From Odiellus spinosus (taxonomy: Eukaryota; Arthropoda; Arachnida; Opiliones; Phalangiidae), in assembly GCA_963920705.1 (NCBI GenBank), contig CAWUCO010000219.1, positions 868,001 through 932,000 of the forward strand: a stretch of 64,000 nt of DNA, given 5' to 3'. Each line of letters begins with the position of its first letter. The stretch's first letter is position 1. A model generated the notes under the pieces. The model made no database searches and was not told where the DNA came from. It worked only from the letters and a program-made list of their open reading frames with translations. A program made the position numbers and the translations under genes. Below, one piece after another: positions 1 through 13,553 of this stretch.

Positions 1-182
1 ATTTTTCGATCTATACTTGGGAAATTTTTCGATCTATACTTGGAAAATTTTTGGATCTATACTTGGGAAATTTTTCGATCTATACTTGGGAAATTTTTCG
101 ATCTATACTTGGGAAATTTTTCGATCTATACTTGGGAAATTTTTGAATCTCTACTTGGGAAATTTTTGAATCTCTACTTGGG

Positions 183-204
183 AAATTTTTGGACTATACT
201 TGGG
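183..204 (+). repeat. 22-bp marker monomer GGACTATAC (P12 deleted)
   Basis: This monomer lacks the T at P12, giving GGACTATAC instead of GGATCTATAC. It usually follows two P10=A, P15=C monomers (GAATCTCTAC) and precedes a P17=G monomer (CTATGCTTGG). The same cassette recurs more than 30 times, near 1063, 2414, 3813, 6312, 7801, 8260, 8830, 9289, 10593, 11052, 13211, 17755, 18740, 20320, 21578, 23297, 27219, 28477, 30196, 38943, 39767, 41372, 42841, 43756, 44238, 47381, 48801, 49718, 50200, 52834, 55034, 55608, 56501 and 57805. It is the best register marker for the HORs. Confidence 0.92.
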
Positions 205-619
205 AAATTTTTGGATCTATGCTTGGGAAATTTTTGAATCTATACTTGGGAAATTTTTGGATCTATACTTGGGAAATTTTTGGATCTATACTTGGGAAAT
301 TTTTGGATCTATACTTGGGAAATTTTTGGATGTATACTTGGAAAATTTTTGGATCTATACTTGGGAAATTTTTGAATCTATACCTGGGAAATTTTTGGAT
401 CTATACTTGGGAAATTTTTGGATGTATACTTGGGAAATTTTTGGATCTATACTTGGGAAATTTTTCGATCTATACTTGGGAAATTTTTGGATCTATACTT
501 GGGAAATTTTTGAATCTATACTTGGGAAATTTTTGAATCTATACTTGGGAAATTTTTGGACCTATACTTGGGAAATTTTTGAATCTATACTTGGGAAATT
601 TTTCGATCTATACTTGGGA

Positions 620-3490
620 AATTTTTGGATCTATACTTGGGAAATTTTGGATCTATACTTGGGAAATTTTTCGATCTATACTTGGAAAATTTTGCGATCT
701 ATGCTTGGGAAATTTTTGGATCTATACTTGGGAAATTTTTGGATGTATACTTGTGAAATTTTTGGATCTATACTTGGGAAATTTTTGGATCTATACTTGG
801 GAAATTTTTGGATCTATTCATGGGAAATTTTTGGATTTATACTTGGGAAATTTTTCTTACTATACTTGGGAAATTTTTCGATCTATACTTGGGAAATTTT
901 TCGATCTATACTTGGAAAATTTTTGGATCTATACTTGGGAAATTTTTCGATCTATACTTGGGAAATTTTTCGATCTATACTTGGGAAATTTTTCGATCTA
1001 TACTTGGGAAATTTTTGAATCTCTACTTGGGAAATTTTTGAATCTCTACTTGGGAAATTTTTGGACTATACTAGTAAAATTTTTGGATCTATGCTTGGGA
1101 AATTTTTGAATCTATACTTGGGAAATTTTTGGATCTATACTTGGGAAATTTTTGGATCTATACTTGGGAAATTTTTGGATCTATACTTGGGAAATTTTTG
1201 GATGTATACTTGGAAAATTTTTGGATCTATACTTGGGAAGTTTTTGAATCTATACTTGGGAAATTTTTGGATCTATACTTGGGAAATTTTTGGATGTATA
1301 CTTGGGAAATTTTTGGATCTATACTTGGGAAATTTTTGGATCTATACTTGGGAAATTTTTCGATCTATACTTGGGAAATTTTTGAATCTATACTTGGGAA
1401 ATTTTTGAATCTATACTTGGGAAATTTTTGGACCTATACTTGGGAAATTTTTGAATCTATACTTGGGAAATTTTTCGATCTATACTTGGGAATTTTTTCG
1501 ATCTATACTTGGGAAATTTTTGGATCTATACTTGGGAAATTTTTGGATCCATACTTAGGAAATATTTGGATCTATACTTGGGAAATTTTTTATCTATACT
1601 TGGGAAATTTTGGATCTATACTTGGGAAATTTTTCGATCTATACTTGGAAAATTTTGGATCTATACTTGGAAAATTTTTCGATCTATACTAGGGAAATTT
1701 TTGGATGTATACTTGTGAAATTTTTAGATCTATACTTGGGAAATTTTTGGATCTATACTTGGGAAATTTTGGATCTATACTTGGGAAATTTTTCGATCTA
1801 TACTTGGAAAATTTTTCGATCTATGCTTGTGAAATTTTTGGATCTACACTTGGGAAATTTTTCGATCTATACTTGGGAAATTTTTGGATCTATACTTGGA
1901 AAATTTTTGGATCTATACTTGGAAAATTTTTGGATCTATACTTGGGAAATTTTTGGATCTATACTTGGGAAATTTTTGGATCTATACTTGGGAAATTTTG
2001 GATCTATACTTGGGAAATTTTTCGATCTATACTTGGAAAATTTTTCGATCTATGCTTGGGAAATTTTTGGATCTATACTTGGGAAATTTTTGGATGTATA
2101 CTTGTGAAATTTTTGGATCTATACTTGGGAAATTTTTGGATCTATACTTGGGAAATTTTTGGATCTATTCATGGGAAATTTTTGGATATATACTTGGGAA
2201 ATTTTTCTTACTATACTTGGGAAATTTTTCGATCTATACTTGGGAAATTTTTCGATCTATACTTGGAAAATTTTTGGATCTATACTTGGGAAATTTTTCG
2301 ATCTATACTTGGGAAATTTTTCGATCTATACTTGGGAAATTTTTCGATCTATACTTGGGAAATTTTTGAATCTCTACTTGGGAAATTTTTGAATCTCTAC
2401 TTGGGAAATTTTTGGACTATACTTGGGAAATTTTTGGATCTATGCTTGGGAAATTTTTGAATCTATACTTGGGAAATTTTTGGATCTATACTTGGGAAAT
2501 TTTTGGATCTATACTTGGGAAATTTTTGGATCTATACTTGGGAAATTTTTGGATGTATACTTGGAAAATTTTTGGATCTATACTTGGGAAATTTTTGAAT
2601 CTATACTTGGGAAATTTTTGGATCTATACTTGGGAAATTTTTGGATGTATACTTGGGAAATTTTTGGATCTATACTTGGGAAATTTTTCGATCTATACTT
2701 TGGAAATTTTTGAATCTATACTTGGGAAATTTTTGAATCTATACTTGGGAAATTTTTGGACCTATACTTGGGAAATTTTTGAATCTATACTTGGGAAATT
2801 TTTCGATCTATACTTGGGAAATTTTTCGATCTATACTTGGGAAATTTTTGGATCTATACTTGGGAAATTTTTGGATCTATACTTAGGAAATATTTGGATC
2901 TATACTTGGGAAATTTTTCGATCTATACTTGGAAAATTTTGGATCTATACTTGGAAAATTTTTCGATCTATACTAGGGAAATTTTTGGATGTATACTTGT
3001 GAAATTTTTGGATCTATACTTGGGAAATTTTTGGATCTATACTTGGGAAATTTTGGATCTATACTTGGGAAATTTTTCGATCTATACTTGGAAAATTTTT
3101 CGATCTATGCTTGGGAAATTTTTGGATCTACACTTGGGAAATTTTTGGATGTATACTTGTGAAATTTTTGGATCTATACTTGGGAAATTTTTGGATCTAT
3201 ACTTGGGAAATTTTTGAATCTATACTTGGGAAATTTTTGGACCTATACTTGGGAAATTTTTGGATCTATACTTGGGAAATTTTTCGATCTATACTTGGGA
3301 AATTTTTCGATCTATACTTGGAAAATTTTTGGATCTATACTTGGGAAATTTTTGGATCTATACTTGGGAAATTTTTGGATCTATACTTTTGAAATTTTGG
3401 ATCTATACTTGGGAAATTTTTCGATCTATACTTGGAAAATTTTTCGATCTATGCTTGGGAAATTTTTGGATCTATACTTGGGAAATTTTT
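620..3490 (+). repeat. 1.35-1.40 kb higher-order repeat, block A
   Basis: The marker GGATGTATAC followed by TTGTG occurs at 741, 2092 and 3491, always leading into the TTCATGGG trimer. Spacings are 1,351 and 1,399 bp. The GGACTATAC marker repeats at 1063, 2414 and 3813 with the same spacings. The 1,351-bp unit equals 59 monomers, six of them 22-mers (counted). Copies differ by scattered substitutions and by gain or loss of whole monomers; near 1556 and 2884 the offset drops by exactly 23. Confidence 0.85.
810..870 (+). repeat. TTCATGGG marker trimer
   Basis: Three consecutive, strongly divergent monomers: one with CTATTCATGGG (P17 and P19 changed), one with GGATTTATAC, and one with CTTACTATAC (P9-P12 all changed). 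The trimer recurs about 50 times, for example near 2161, 3560, 5141, 5852, 7548, 10340, 17366, 18351, 19931, 21189, 25849, 26828, 28086, 32748, 33650, 34609, 38688, 39514, 40912, 42586, 46921, 51688, 52581 and 54803. Subtypes have ATATAC in the second monomer, or CGTACTATAC in the third (near 23.1, 30.0, 35.1, 35.6, 36.6, 37.2, 59.3, 61.1 and 62.8 kb). The window ends just inside another copy. Confidence 0.9.
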
Positions 3491-4844
3491 GGATGTATAC
3501 TTGTGAAATTTTTGGATCTATACTTGGGAAATTTTTGGATCTATACTTGGGAAATTTTTGGATCTATTCATGGGAAATTTTTGGATATATACTTGGGAAA
3601 TTTTTCTTACTATACTTGGGAAATTTTTCGATCTATACTTGGGAAATTTTTCGATCTATACTTGGAAAATTTTTCGATCTATACTTGGGAAATTTTTCGA
3701 TCTATACTTTTGAAATTTTTCGATCTATACTTGGGAAATTTTTCGATCTATACTTGGGAAATTTTTGAATCTCTACTTGGGAAATTTTTGAATCTCTACT
3801 TGGGAAATTTTTGGACTATACTTGGGAAATTTTTGGATCTATGCTTGGGAAATTTTTGAATCTATACTTGGGAAATTTTTGGATCTATACTTGGGAAATT
3901 TTTGGATCTATACTTGGGAAATTTTTGGATCTATACTTGGGAAATTTTTGGATGTATACTTGGAAAATTTTTGGATCTATACTTGGGAAATTTTTGAATC
4001 TATACTTGGGAAATTTTTGGATCTATACTTGGGAAATTTTTGGATGTATACTTGGGAAATTTTTGGATCTATACTTGGGAAATTTTTGGATCTATACTTG
4101 GGAAATTTTTCGATCTATACTTGGGAAATTTTTGAATCTATACTTGGGAAATTTTTGGATCTATACTTGGGAAATTTTTGGATGTATACTTGGGAAATTT
4201 TTGGATCTATACTTGGGAAATTTTTGGATCTATACTTGGGAAATTTTTCGATCTATACTTGGGAAATTTTTGAATCTATACTTGGGAAATTTTTGAATCT
4301 ATACTTGGGAAATATTTGGACATATACTTGGGAAATTTTTGAATCTATACTTGGGAAATTTTTCGATCTATACTTGGGAAATTTTTCGATCTATACTTGG
4401 GAAATATTTGGATCTATACTTGGGAAATTTTTGGATCTATACTTGGGAAATATTTGGATCTATACTTGGGAAATTTTTGGATCTATACTTGGGAAATTTT
4501 GGATCTATACTTTTGAAATTTTTCGATCTATACTTGGAAAATTTTGGATCTATACTTGGAAAATTTTTCGATCTATACTAGGGAAATTTTTGGATGTATA
4601 CTTGTGAAATTTTTGGATCTATACTTGGGAAATTTTTGGATCTATAATTGGGAAATTTTGGATCTATACTTGGGAAATTTTTCGATCTATACTTGGAAAA
4701 TTTTTGGATCTATGCTTGGGAAATTTTTGGATCTACACTTGTTAAATTTTTGGATGTATACTTGTGAAATTTTTGGATCTATACTTGGGAAATTTTTGGA
4801 TCTATACTTGGGAAATTTTTGGACCTATACTTGGGAAATTTTTG
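3491..4844 (+). repeat. Block A continuation, ancestral to the 40 kb and 46 kb units
   Basis: This stretch carries the same marker order as block A and continues into GGATCTATACTTTTG and CTTGTTAAA variants near 4507, 4740 and 4945. Those rare variants reappear in the same order near 40,277, 40,510 and 40,715 (offset 35,770) and again about 6,009 bp further on. It is satellite only. Confidence 0.8.
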
Positions 4845-6290
4845 GATCTATACTTGGGAAATTTTTCGATCTATACTTGGGAAATTTTTGGATCTATACT
4901 TGGGAAATTTTTGGATCTATACTTGGGAAATTTTTGGATCTATACTTGTTAAATTTTTGGATCTATACTTGGGAAATTTTGGATCTATACTTGGGAAATT
5001 TTTCGATCTATACTTGGAAAATTTTTCGATCTATGCTTGGGAAATTTTTTGATCTATATTGGGAAATTTTTGGATGTATACTTGTGAAATTTTTGGATCT
5101 ATACTTGGGAAATTTTTGGATCTATACTTGGGAAATTTTTGGATCTATTCATGGGAAATTTTTGGATTTATACTTGGGAAATTTTTCTTACTATACTTGG
5201 GAAATTTTTCGATCTATACTTGGGAAATTTTTCGATCTATACTTGGAAAATTTTTGGATCTATACTTGGGAAATTTTTCGATCTATACTTGGGAAATTTT
5301 TCGATCTATACTTGGGAAATTTTTGGATCTATTCATGGGAAATTTTTGGATTTATACTTGGCAAATTTTTCTTACTATACTTGGGAAATTTTTCGATCTA
5401 TACTTGGGAAATTTTTCGATCTATACTTGGAAAATTTTTGGATCTATACTTGGGAAATTTTTCGATCTATACTTGGGAAATTTTTCGATCTATACTTGGG
5501 AAATTTTTCGATCTATACTTGGGAAATTTTTGAATCTCTACTTGGGAAATTTTTGGATCTATACTTGGGAAATTTTTCGATCTATACTTGGGAAATTTTT
5601 GGATCTATACTTGGGAAATTTTTGGATCTATACTTGGGAAATTTTTGGATCTATACTTGTTAAATTTTTGGATCTATACTTGGGAAATTTTGGATCTATA
5701 CTTGGGAAATTTTTCGATCTATACTTGGAAAATTTTTCGATCTATGCTTGGGAAATTTTTTGATCTATATTGGGAAATTTTTGGATGTATACTTGTGAAA
5801 TTTTTGGATCTATACTTGGGAAATTTTTGGATCTATACTTGGGAAATTTTTGGATCTATTCATGGGAAATTTTTGGATTTATACTTGGGAAATTTTTCTT
5901 ACTATACTTGGGAAATTTTTCGATCTATACTTGGGAAATTTTTCGATCTATACTTGGAAAATTTTTGGATCTATACTTGGGAAATTTTTCGATCTATACT
6001 TGGGAAATTTTTCGATCTATACTTGGGAAATTTTTCGATCTATACTTGGGAAATTTTTGGATCTATTCATGGGAAATTTTTGGATTTATACTTGGCAAAT
6101 TTTTCTTACTATACTTGGGAAATTTTTCGATCTATACTTGGGAAATTTTTCGATCTATACTTGGAAAATTTTTGGATCTATACTTGGGAAATTTTTCGAT
6201 CTATACTTGGGAAATTTTTCGATCTATACTTGGGAAATTTTTCGATCTATACTTGGGAAATTTTTGAATCTCTACTTGGGAAATTTTTGA
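4845..6290 (+). repeat. 711-bp tandem duplication
   Basis: Unit 1 (4845-5555) and unit 2 (5556 onward) share two rare landmarks at an offset of 711: CTTGTTAAA at 4945 and 5656, and GATCTATATTGGG at 5051 and 5762. The unit is 31 monomers with two 22-mers. Both units carry a paired TTCATGGG trimer whose second member has CTTGGCAAA. That second trimer sits 734 bp apart, so one monomer was gained in unit 2. Confidence 0.85.
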
Positions 6291-6739
6291 ATCTCTACTT
6301 GGGAAATTTTTGGACTATACTTGGGAAATTTTTGGATCTATGCTTGGGAAATTTTTGAATCTATACTTGGGAAATTTTTGGATCTATACTTGGGAAATTT
6401 TTGGATCTATACTTGGGAAATTTTTGGATCTGTACTTGGGAAATTTTTGGATGTATACTTGGAAAATTTTTGGATCTATACTTGGGAAGTTTTTGAATCT
6501 ATACTTGGGAAATTTTTGGATCTATACTTGGGAAATTTTTGGATGTATACTTGGGAAATTTTTGGATCTATACTTGGGAAATTTTTGGATCTATACTTGG
6601 GAAATTTTTCGATCTATACTTGGGAAATTTTTGGACCTATACTTGGGAAATTTTTGAATCTATACTTGGGAAATTTTTCGATCTATACTTGGGAAATTTT
6701 TCGATCTATACTTGGGAAATTTTTGGATCTATACTTGGG

Positions 6740-9700
6740 AAATTTTTGGATCTATACTTGGGAAATATTTGGATCTATACTTGGGAAATTTTTGGATCTA
6801 TACTTGGGAAATTTTGGATCTATACTTTTGAAATTTTTCGATCTATACTTGGAAAATTTTGTATATATACTTGGAAAATTTTTCGATCTATACTAGGGAA
6901 ATTTTTGGATGTATACTTGTGAAATTTTTGGATCTATACTTGGGAAATTTTTGGATCTATACTTGGGAAATTTTGGATCTATACTTGGGAAATTTTTCGA
7001 TCTATACTTGGAAAATTTTTCGATCTATGCTTGGGAAATTTTTGGATCTACACTTGGGAAATTTTTGGATGTATACTTGTGAAATTTTTGGATCTATACT
7101 TGGGAAATTTTTGGATCTATACTTGGGAAATTTTTGGACCTATACTTGGGAAATTTTTGGATCTATACTTGGGAAATTTTTGGATCTATACTTGGGAAAT
7201 TTTTGGATCTATACTTGGGAAATTTTTGGATCTATACTTGGGAAATTTTTGGATCTATACTTGGGAAATTTTGGATCTATACTTGGGAAATTTTTCGATC
7301 TATACTTGGAAAATTTTTCGATCTATGCTTTTGAAATTTTTGGATCTATACTTGGGAAATTTTTGGATGTATACTTGTGAAATTTTTGGATCTATTCATG
7401 GGAAATTTTTGGATTTATACTTGGGAAATTTTTGATCTATGCTTGGGAAATTTTTGGATCTATACTTGGGAAATTTTTGGATGTATACTTGTGAAATTTT
7501 TGGATCTATACTTGGGAAATTTTTGGATCTATACTTGGGAAATTTTTGGATCTATTCATGGGAAATTTTTGGATATATACTTGGGAAATGTTTCTTACTA
7601 TACTTGGGAAATTTTTCGATCTATACTTGGGAAATTTTTCGATCTATACTTGGAAAATTTTTGGATCTATACTTGGGAAATTTTTCGATCTATACTTGGG
7701 AAATTTTTCGATCTATACTTGGGAAATTTTTCGATCTATACTTGGGAAATTTTTGAATCTCTACTTGGGAAATTTTTGAATCTCTACTTGGGAAATTTTT
7801 GGACTATACTTGGGAAATTTTTGGATCTATGCTTGGGAAATTTTTGAATCTATACTTGGGAAATTTTTGGATCTATACTTGGGAAATTTTTGGATCTATA
7901 CTTGGGAAATTTTTGGATGTATACTTGGAAAATTTTTGGATCTATACTTGGGAAATTTTTGAATCTATACTTGGGAAATTTTTGGATCTATACTTGGGAA
8001 ATTTTTGGATGTATACTTGGGAAATTTTTGGATCTATACTTGGGAAATTTTTGGATCTATACTTGGGAAATTTTTGAATCTATACTTGGGAAATTTTTGG
8101 ACCTATACTTGGGAAATTTTTGAATCTATACTTGGGAAATTTTTCGATCTATACTTGGGAAATTTTTCGATCTATACTTGGGAAATTTTTCGATCTATAC
8201 TTGGGAAATTTTTGAATCTCTACTTGGGAAATTTTTGAATCTCTACTTGGGAAGTTTTTGGACTATACTTGGGAAATTTTTGGATCTATGCTTGGGAAAT
8301 TTTTGAATCTATACTTGGAAATTTTTGGATCTATACTTGGGAAATTTTTGGATCTATACTTGGGAAATTTTTGGATCTATACTTGGGAAATTTTTGGATG
8401 TATACTTGGAAAATTTTTGGATCTATACTTGGGAAATTTTTGAATCTATACTTGGGAAATTTTTGGATCTATACTTGGGAAATTTTTGGATGTATACTTG
8501 GGAAATTTTTGGATCTATACTTGGGAAATATTTGGATCTATACTTGGGAAATTTTTGGATCTATACTTGGGAAATTTTGGATATATACTTTTGAAATTTT
8601 TCGATCTATACTTGGAAAATTTTGTATATATACTTGGAAAATTTTTCGATCTATACTAGGGGAATTTTTGGATGTATACTTGTGAAATTTTTGGATCTAT
8701 ACTTGGGAAATTTTTGGATCTATACTTGGGAAATTTTGGATCTATACTTGGGAAATTTTTCGATCTATACTTGGGAAATTTTTGAATCTCTACTTGGGAA
8801 ATTTTTGAATCTCTACTTGGGAAATTTTTGGACTATACTTGGGAAATTTTTGGATCTATGCTTGGGAAATTTTTGAATCTATACTTGGGAAATTTTTGGA
8901 TCTATACTTGGGAAATTTTTGGATCTATACTTGGGAAATTTTTGGATGTATACTTGGAAAATTTTTGGATCTATACTTGGGAAATTTTTGAATCTATACT
9001 TGGGAAATTTTTGGATCTATACTTGGGAAATTTTTGGATGTATACTTGGGAAATTTTTGGATCTATACTTGGGAAATTTTTGGATCTATACTTGGGAAAT
9101 TTTTGAATCTATACTTGGGAAATTTTTGGACCTATACTTGGGAAATTTTTGAATCTATACTTGGGAAATTTTTCGATCTATACTTGGGAAATTTTTCGAT
9201 CTATACTTGGGAAATTTTTCGATCTATACTTGGGAAATTTTTGAATCTCTACTTGGGAAATTTTTGAATCTCTACTTGGGAAGTTTTTGGACTATACTTG
9301 GGAAATTTTTGGATCTATGCTTGGGAAATTTTTGAATCTATACTTGGAAATTTTTGGATCTATACTTGGGAAATTTTTGGATCTATACTTGGGAAATTTT
9401 TGGATCTATACTTGGGAAATTTTTGGATGTATACTTGGAAAATTTTTGGATCTATACTTGGGAAATTTTTGAATCTATACTTGTGAAATTTTTGGATCTA
9501 TACTTGGGAAATTTTTGGATGTATACTTGGGAAATTTTTGGATCTATACTTGGGAAATATTTGGATCTATACTTGGGAAATTTTTGGATCTATACTTGGG
9601 AAATTTTGGATCTATACTTTTGAAATTTTTCGATCTATACTTGGAAAATTTTGTATATATACTTGGAAAATTTTTCGATCTATACTAGGGAAATTTTTGG

Positions 9701-11311
9701 ATGTATACTTGTGAAATTTTTGGATCTATACTTGGGAAATTTTTGGATCTATACTTGGGAAATTTTGGATCTATACTTGGGAAATTTTTCGATCTATACT
9801 TGGAAAATTTTTCGATCTATGCTTGGGAAATTTTTGGATCTACACTTGGGAAATTTTTGGATGTATACTTGTGAAATTTTTTGATCTATACTTGGGAAAT
9901 TTTTGGATCTATACTTGGGAAATTTTTGGACCTATACTTGGGAAATTTTTGGATCTATACTTGGGAAATTTTTGGATCTATACTTGGGAAATTTTTGGAT
10001 CTATACTTGGGAAATTTTTGGATCTATACTTGGGAAATTTTTGGATCTATACTTGGGAAATTTTGGATCTATACTTGGGAAATTTTTCGATCTATACTTG
10101 GAAAATTTTTCGATCTATGCTTTTGAAATTTTTGGATCTATACTTGGGAAATTTTTGGATGTATACTTGTGAAATTTTTGGATCTATTCATGGGAAATTT
10201 TTGGATTTATACTTGGGAAATTTTTGATCTATGCTTGGGAAATTTTTGGATCTATACTTGGGAAATTTTTGGATGTATACTTGTGAAATTTTTGGATCTA
10301 TACTTGGGAAATTTTTGGATCTATACTTGGGAAATTTTTGGATCTATTCATGGGAAATTTTTGGATATATACTTGGGAAATGTTTCTTACTATACTTGGG
10401 AAATTTTTCGATCTATACTTGGGAAATTTTTCGATCTATACTTGGAAAATTTTTGGATCTATACTTGGGAAATTTTTCGATCTATACTTGGGAAATTTTT
10501 CGATCTATACTTGGGAAATTTTTCGATCTATACTTGGGAAATTTTTGAATCTCTACTTGGGAAATTTTTGAATCTCTACTTGGGAAATTTTTGGACTATA
10601 CTTGGGAAATTTTTGGATCTATGCTTGGGAAATTTTTGAATCTATACTTGGGAAATTTTTGGATCTATACTTGGGAAATTTTTGGATCTATACTTGGGAA
10701 ATTTTTGGATGTATACTTGGAAAATTTTTGGATCTATACTTGGGAAATTTTTGAATCTATACTTGGGAAATTTTTGGATCTATACTTGGGAAATTTTTGG
10801 ATGTATACTTGGGAAATTTTTGGATCTATACTTGGGAAATTTTTGGATCTATACTTGGGAAATTTTTGAATCTATACTTGGGAAATTTTTGGACCTATAC
10901 TTGGGAAATTTTTGAATCTATACTTGGGAAATTTTTCGATCTATACTTGGGAAATTTTTCGATCTATACTTGGGAAATTTTTCGATCTATACTTGGGAAA
11001 TTTTTGAATCTCTACTTGGGAAATTTTTGAATCTCTACTTGGGAAGTTTTTGGACTATACTTGGGAAATTTTTGGATCTATGCTTGGGAAATTTTTGAAT
11101 CTATACTTGGAAATTTTTGGATCTATACTTGGGAAATTTTTGGATCTATACTTGGGAAATTTTTGGATCTATACTTGGGAAATTTTTGGATGTATACTTG
11201 GAAAATTTTTGGATCTATACTTGGGAAATTTTTGAATCTATACTTGGGAAATTTTTGGATCTATACTTGGGAAATTTTTGGATGTATACTTGGGAAATTT
11301 TTGGATCTATA
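6740..11311 (+). repeat. 2,792-bp tandem duplication
   Basis: Copy 1 spans about 6740-9531 and copy 2 about 9532-11311, which is partial. Shared landmarks at an offset of 2,792 include GTATATATAC at 6861 and 9653, the GGACTATAC markers at 7801 and 10593, and a paired TTCATGGG trimer. Counting 22-mers between 7799 and 10591 gives 14, matching 122 x 23 - 14 exactly. Confidence 0.87.
7728..9785 (+). repeat. 1,029-bp tandem duplication nested in the 2.8-kb unit
   Basis: Unit 1 (7728-8756) and unit 2 (8757-9785) match at an offset of 1,029, which is 45 monomers with six 22-mers (counted). Shared rare variants are the shortened CTTGGAAATTTTT monomer near 8316 and 9345 and GTATATATAC near 8622 and 9653. 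The junction of the copies, near 8756, is the point where a P9=C monomer is followed directly by GAATCTCTAC. Confidence 0.87.
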
Positions 11312-11417
11312 CTTGGGAAATTTTTGGATCTATACTTGGGAAATTTTTGAATCTATACTTGGGAAATTTTTGGACCTATACTTGGGAAATTTTTGAATCT
11401 ATACTTGGGAAATTTTT

Positions 11418-12930
11418 CGATTTATACTTGGGAAATTTTTCGATCTATACTTGGGAAATTTTTCGATCTATTCTTGGGAAATTTTTCGATCTATACTTGG
11501 GAAATTTTTCGATCTATACTTGGGAAATTTTTCGATCTATACTTGGGAAATTTTTCGATCTATACTTGGGAAATTTTTTGATCTATACTTGGGCAATTTT
11601 TCGATCTGTACTTGGGAAATTTTTCGATCTGTACTTGGGAAATTTTCGATCTATACTTGGAACATTTTTCGATCTATACTTGGGAAATTTTTCGATCTAT
11701 ACTTGGGAAATTTTTCGATCTATTCTTGGGAAATTTTTCGATCTATACTTGGGAAATTTTTCGATCTATACTTGGGAAATTTTTCGATCTATACTTGGGA
11801 AATTTTTCGATCTATTCTTGGGAAATTTTTCGATCTATACTTGGGAAATTTTTCGATCTATACTTGGGCAATTTTTCGATCTGTACTTGGGAAATTTTTC
11901 GATCTATTCTTGGAAAATTTTTCGATCTATTCTTGGAAAATTTTTCGATCTATACTTGGGAAATTTTTCGATCTATACTTGGGAAATTTTTGAATCTCTA
12001 CTTGGGAAATTTTTGAATCTCTACTTGGAAAATTTTTGAATCTCTACTTGGGAAATTTTTGAATCTCTTCTTGGGAAATTTTTGAATTTCTACTTGGGAA
12101 ATTTTACGATCTATACTTGGGAAATTTTTCGATCTATACTTGGGAAATTTTTCGATCTATACTTGGGAAATTTTTGGATCTATACTTGGGAAATTTTTGA
12201 ATCTCTACTTGGGAAATTTTTGAATCTCTACTTGGGAAATTTTTGAATCTCTTCTTGGGAAATTTTTGAATCTCTACTTTGGAAATTTTTGAATTTCTAC
12301 CTGGGAAATTTTTCGATCTATACTTGGGAAATTTTTCGATCTATACTTGGGCAATTTTTCGATCAGTACTTGGGAAATTTTTCGATCTGTACTTGGGAAA
12401 TTTTTCGATCTATTCTTGGAAAATTTTTCGATCTATACTTGGGAAATTTTTCGATCTATACTTGGGAAATTTTTGAATCTCTACTTGGGAAATTTTTGAA
12501 TCTCTACTTGGAAAATTTTTGAATCTCTACTTGGGAAATTTTTGAATCTCTTCTTGGGAAATTTTTGAATTTCTACTTGGGAAATTTTACGATCTATACT
12601 TGGGAAATTTTTCGATCTATACTTGGGAAATTTTTCGATCTATACTTGGGAAATTTTTCGATCTATACTTGGGAAATTTTTCGATCTATACTTGGGAAAT
12701 TTTTCGATCTATACTTGGGAAATTTTTCGATCTATTCTTGGGAAATTTTTCGATCTATACTTGGGAAATTTTTCGATCTATACTTGGGCAATTTTTCGAT
12801 CAGTACTTGGGAAATTTTTCGATCTGTACTTGGGAAATTTTTCGATCTATTCTTGGAAAATTTTTCGATCTATACTTGGGAAATTTTTCGATCTATACTT
12901 GGGAAATTTTTGAATCTCTACTTGGGAAAT
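11418..12930 (+). repeat. P9=C subfamily domain, left part (block B)
   Basis: Monomer composition changes abruptly here. Nearly every copy has C at P9 (TTTTTCGATC), mixed with GAATCTCTAC runs and variants scarcely seen elsewhere: TATTCTTGGG, CTGTACTTGG, CAGTACTTGG, GGGCAATTTTT, GAATTTCTAC and ATTTTACGATC. The G-type monomers (GGATC) that dominate elsewhere are nearly absent. Confidence 0.9.
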
Positions 12931-13553
12931 TTTTGGATCTATACTTGGGAAATTTTTGGATGTATACTTGGGAAATTTTTGGATCTATACTTGGGAAATT
13001 TTTGGATCTATACTTGGGAAATTTTTGAATCTATACTTGGGAAATTTTTGGACCTATACTTGGGAAATTTTTGAATCTATACTTGGGAAATTTTTCGATC
13101 TATACTTGGGAAATTTTTCGATCTATACTTGGGAAATTTTTCGATCTATACTTGGGAAATTTTTGAATCTCTACTTGGGAAATTTTTGAATCTCTACTTG
13201 GGAAGTTTTTGGACTATACTTGGGAAATTTTTGGATCTATGCTTGGGAAATTTTTGAATCTATACTTGGAAATTTTTGGATCTATACTTGGGAAATTTTT
13301 GGATCTATACTTGGGAAATTTTTGGATCTATACTTGGGAAATTTTTGGATGTATACTTGGAAAATTTTTGGATCTATACTTGGGAAATTTTTGAATCTAT
13401 ACTTGGGAAATTTTTGGATCTATACTTGGGAAATTTTTGGATGTATACTTGGGAAATTTTTGGATCTATACTTGGGAAATTTTTGGATCTATACTTGGGA
13501 AATTTTTGGACCTATACTTGGGAAATTTTTGAATCTATACTTGGGAAATTTTT
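12931..13553 (+). repeat. A-type segment inside the P9=C domain
   Basis: This segment returns to mixed GGATC monomers and matches about 10,775-11,417 at an offset of 2,159, falling to 2,136 after loss of one monomer near 13,500. It shows that the P9=C domain was duplicated together with its left flank as a unit of about 2.15 kb. Confidence 0.85.
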
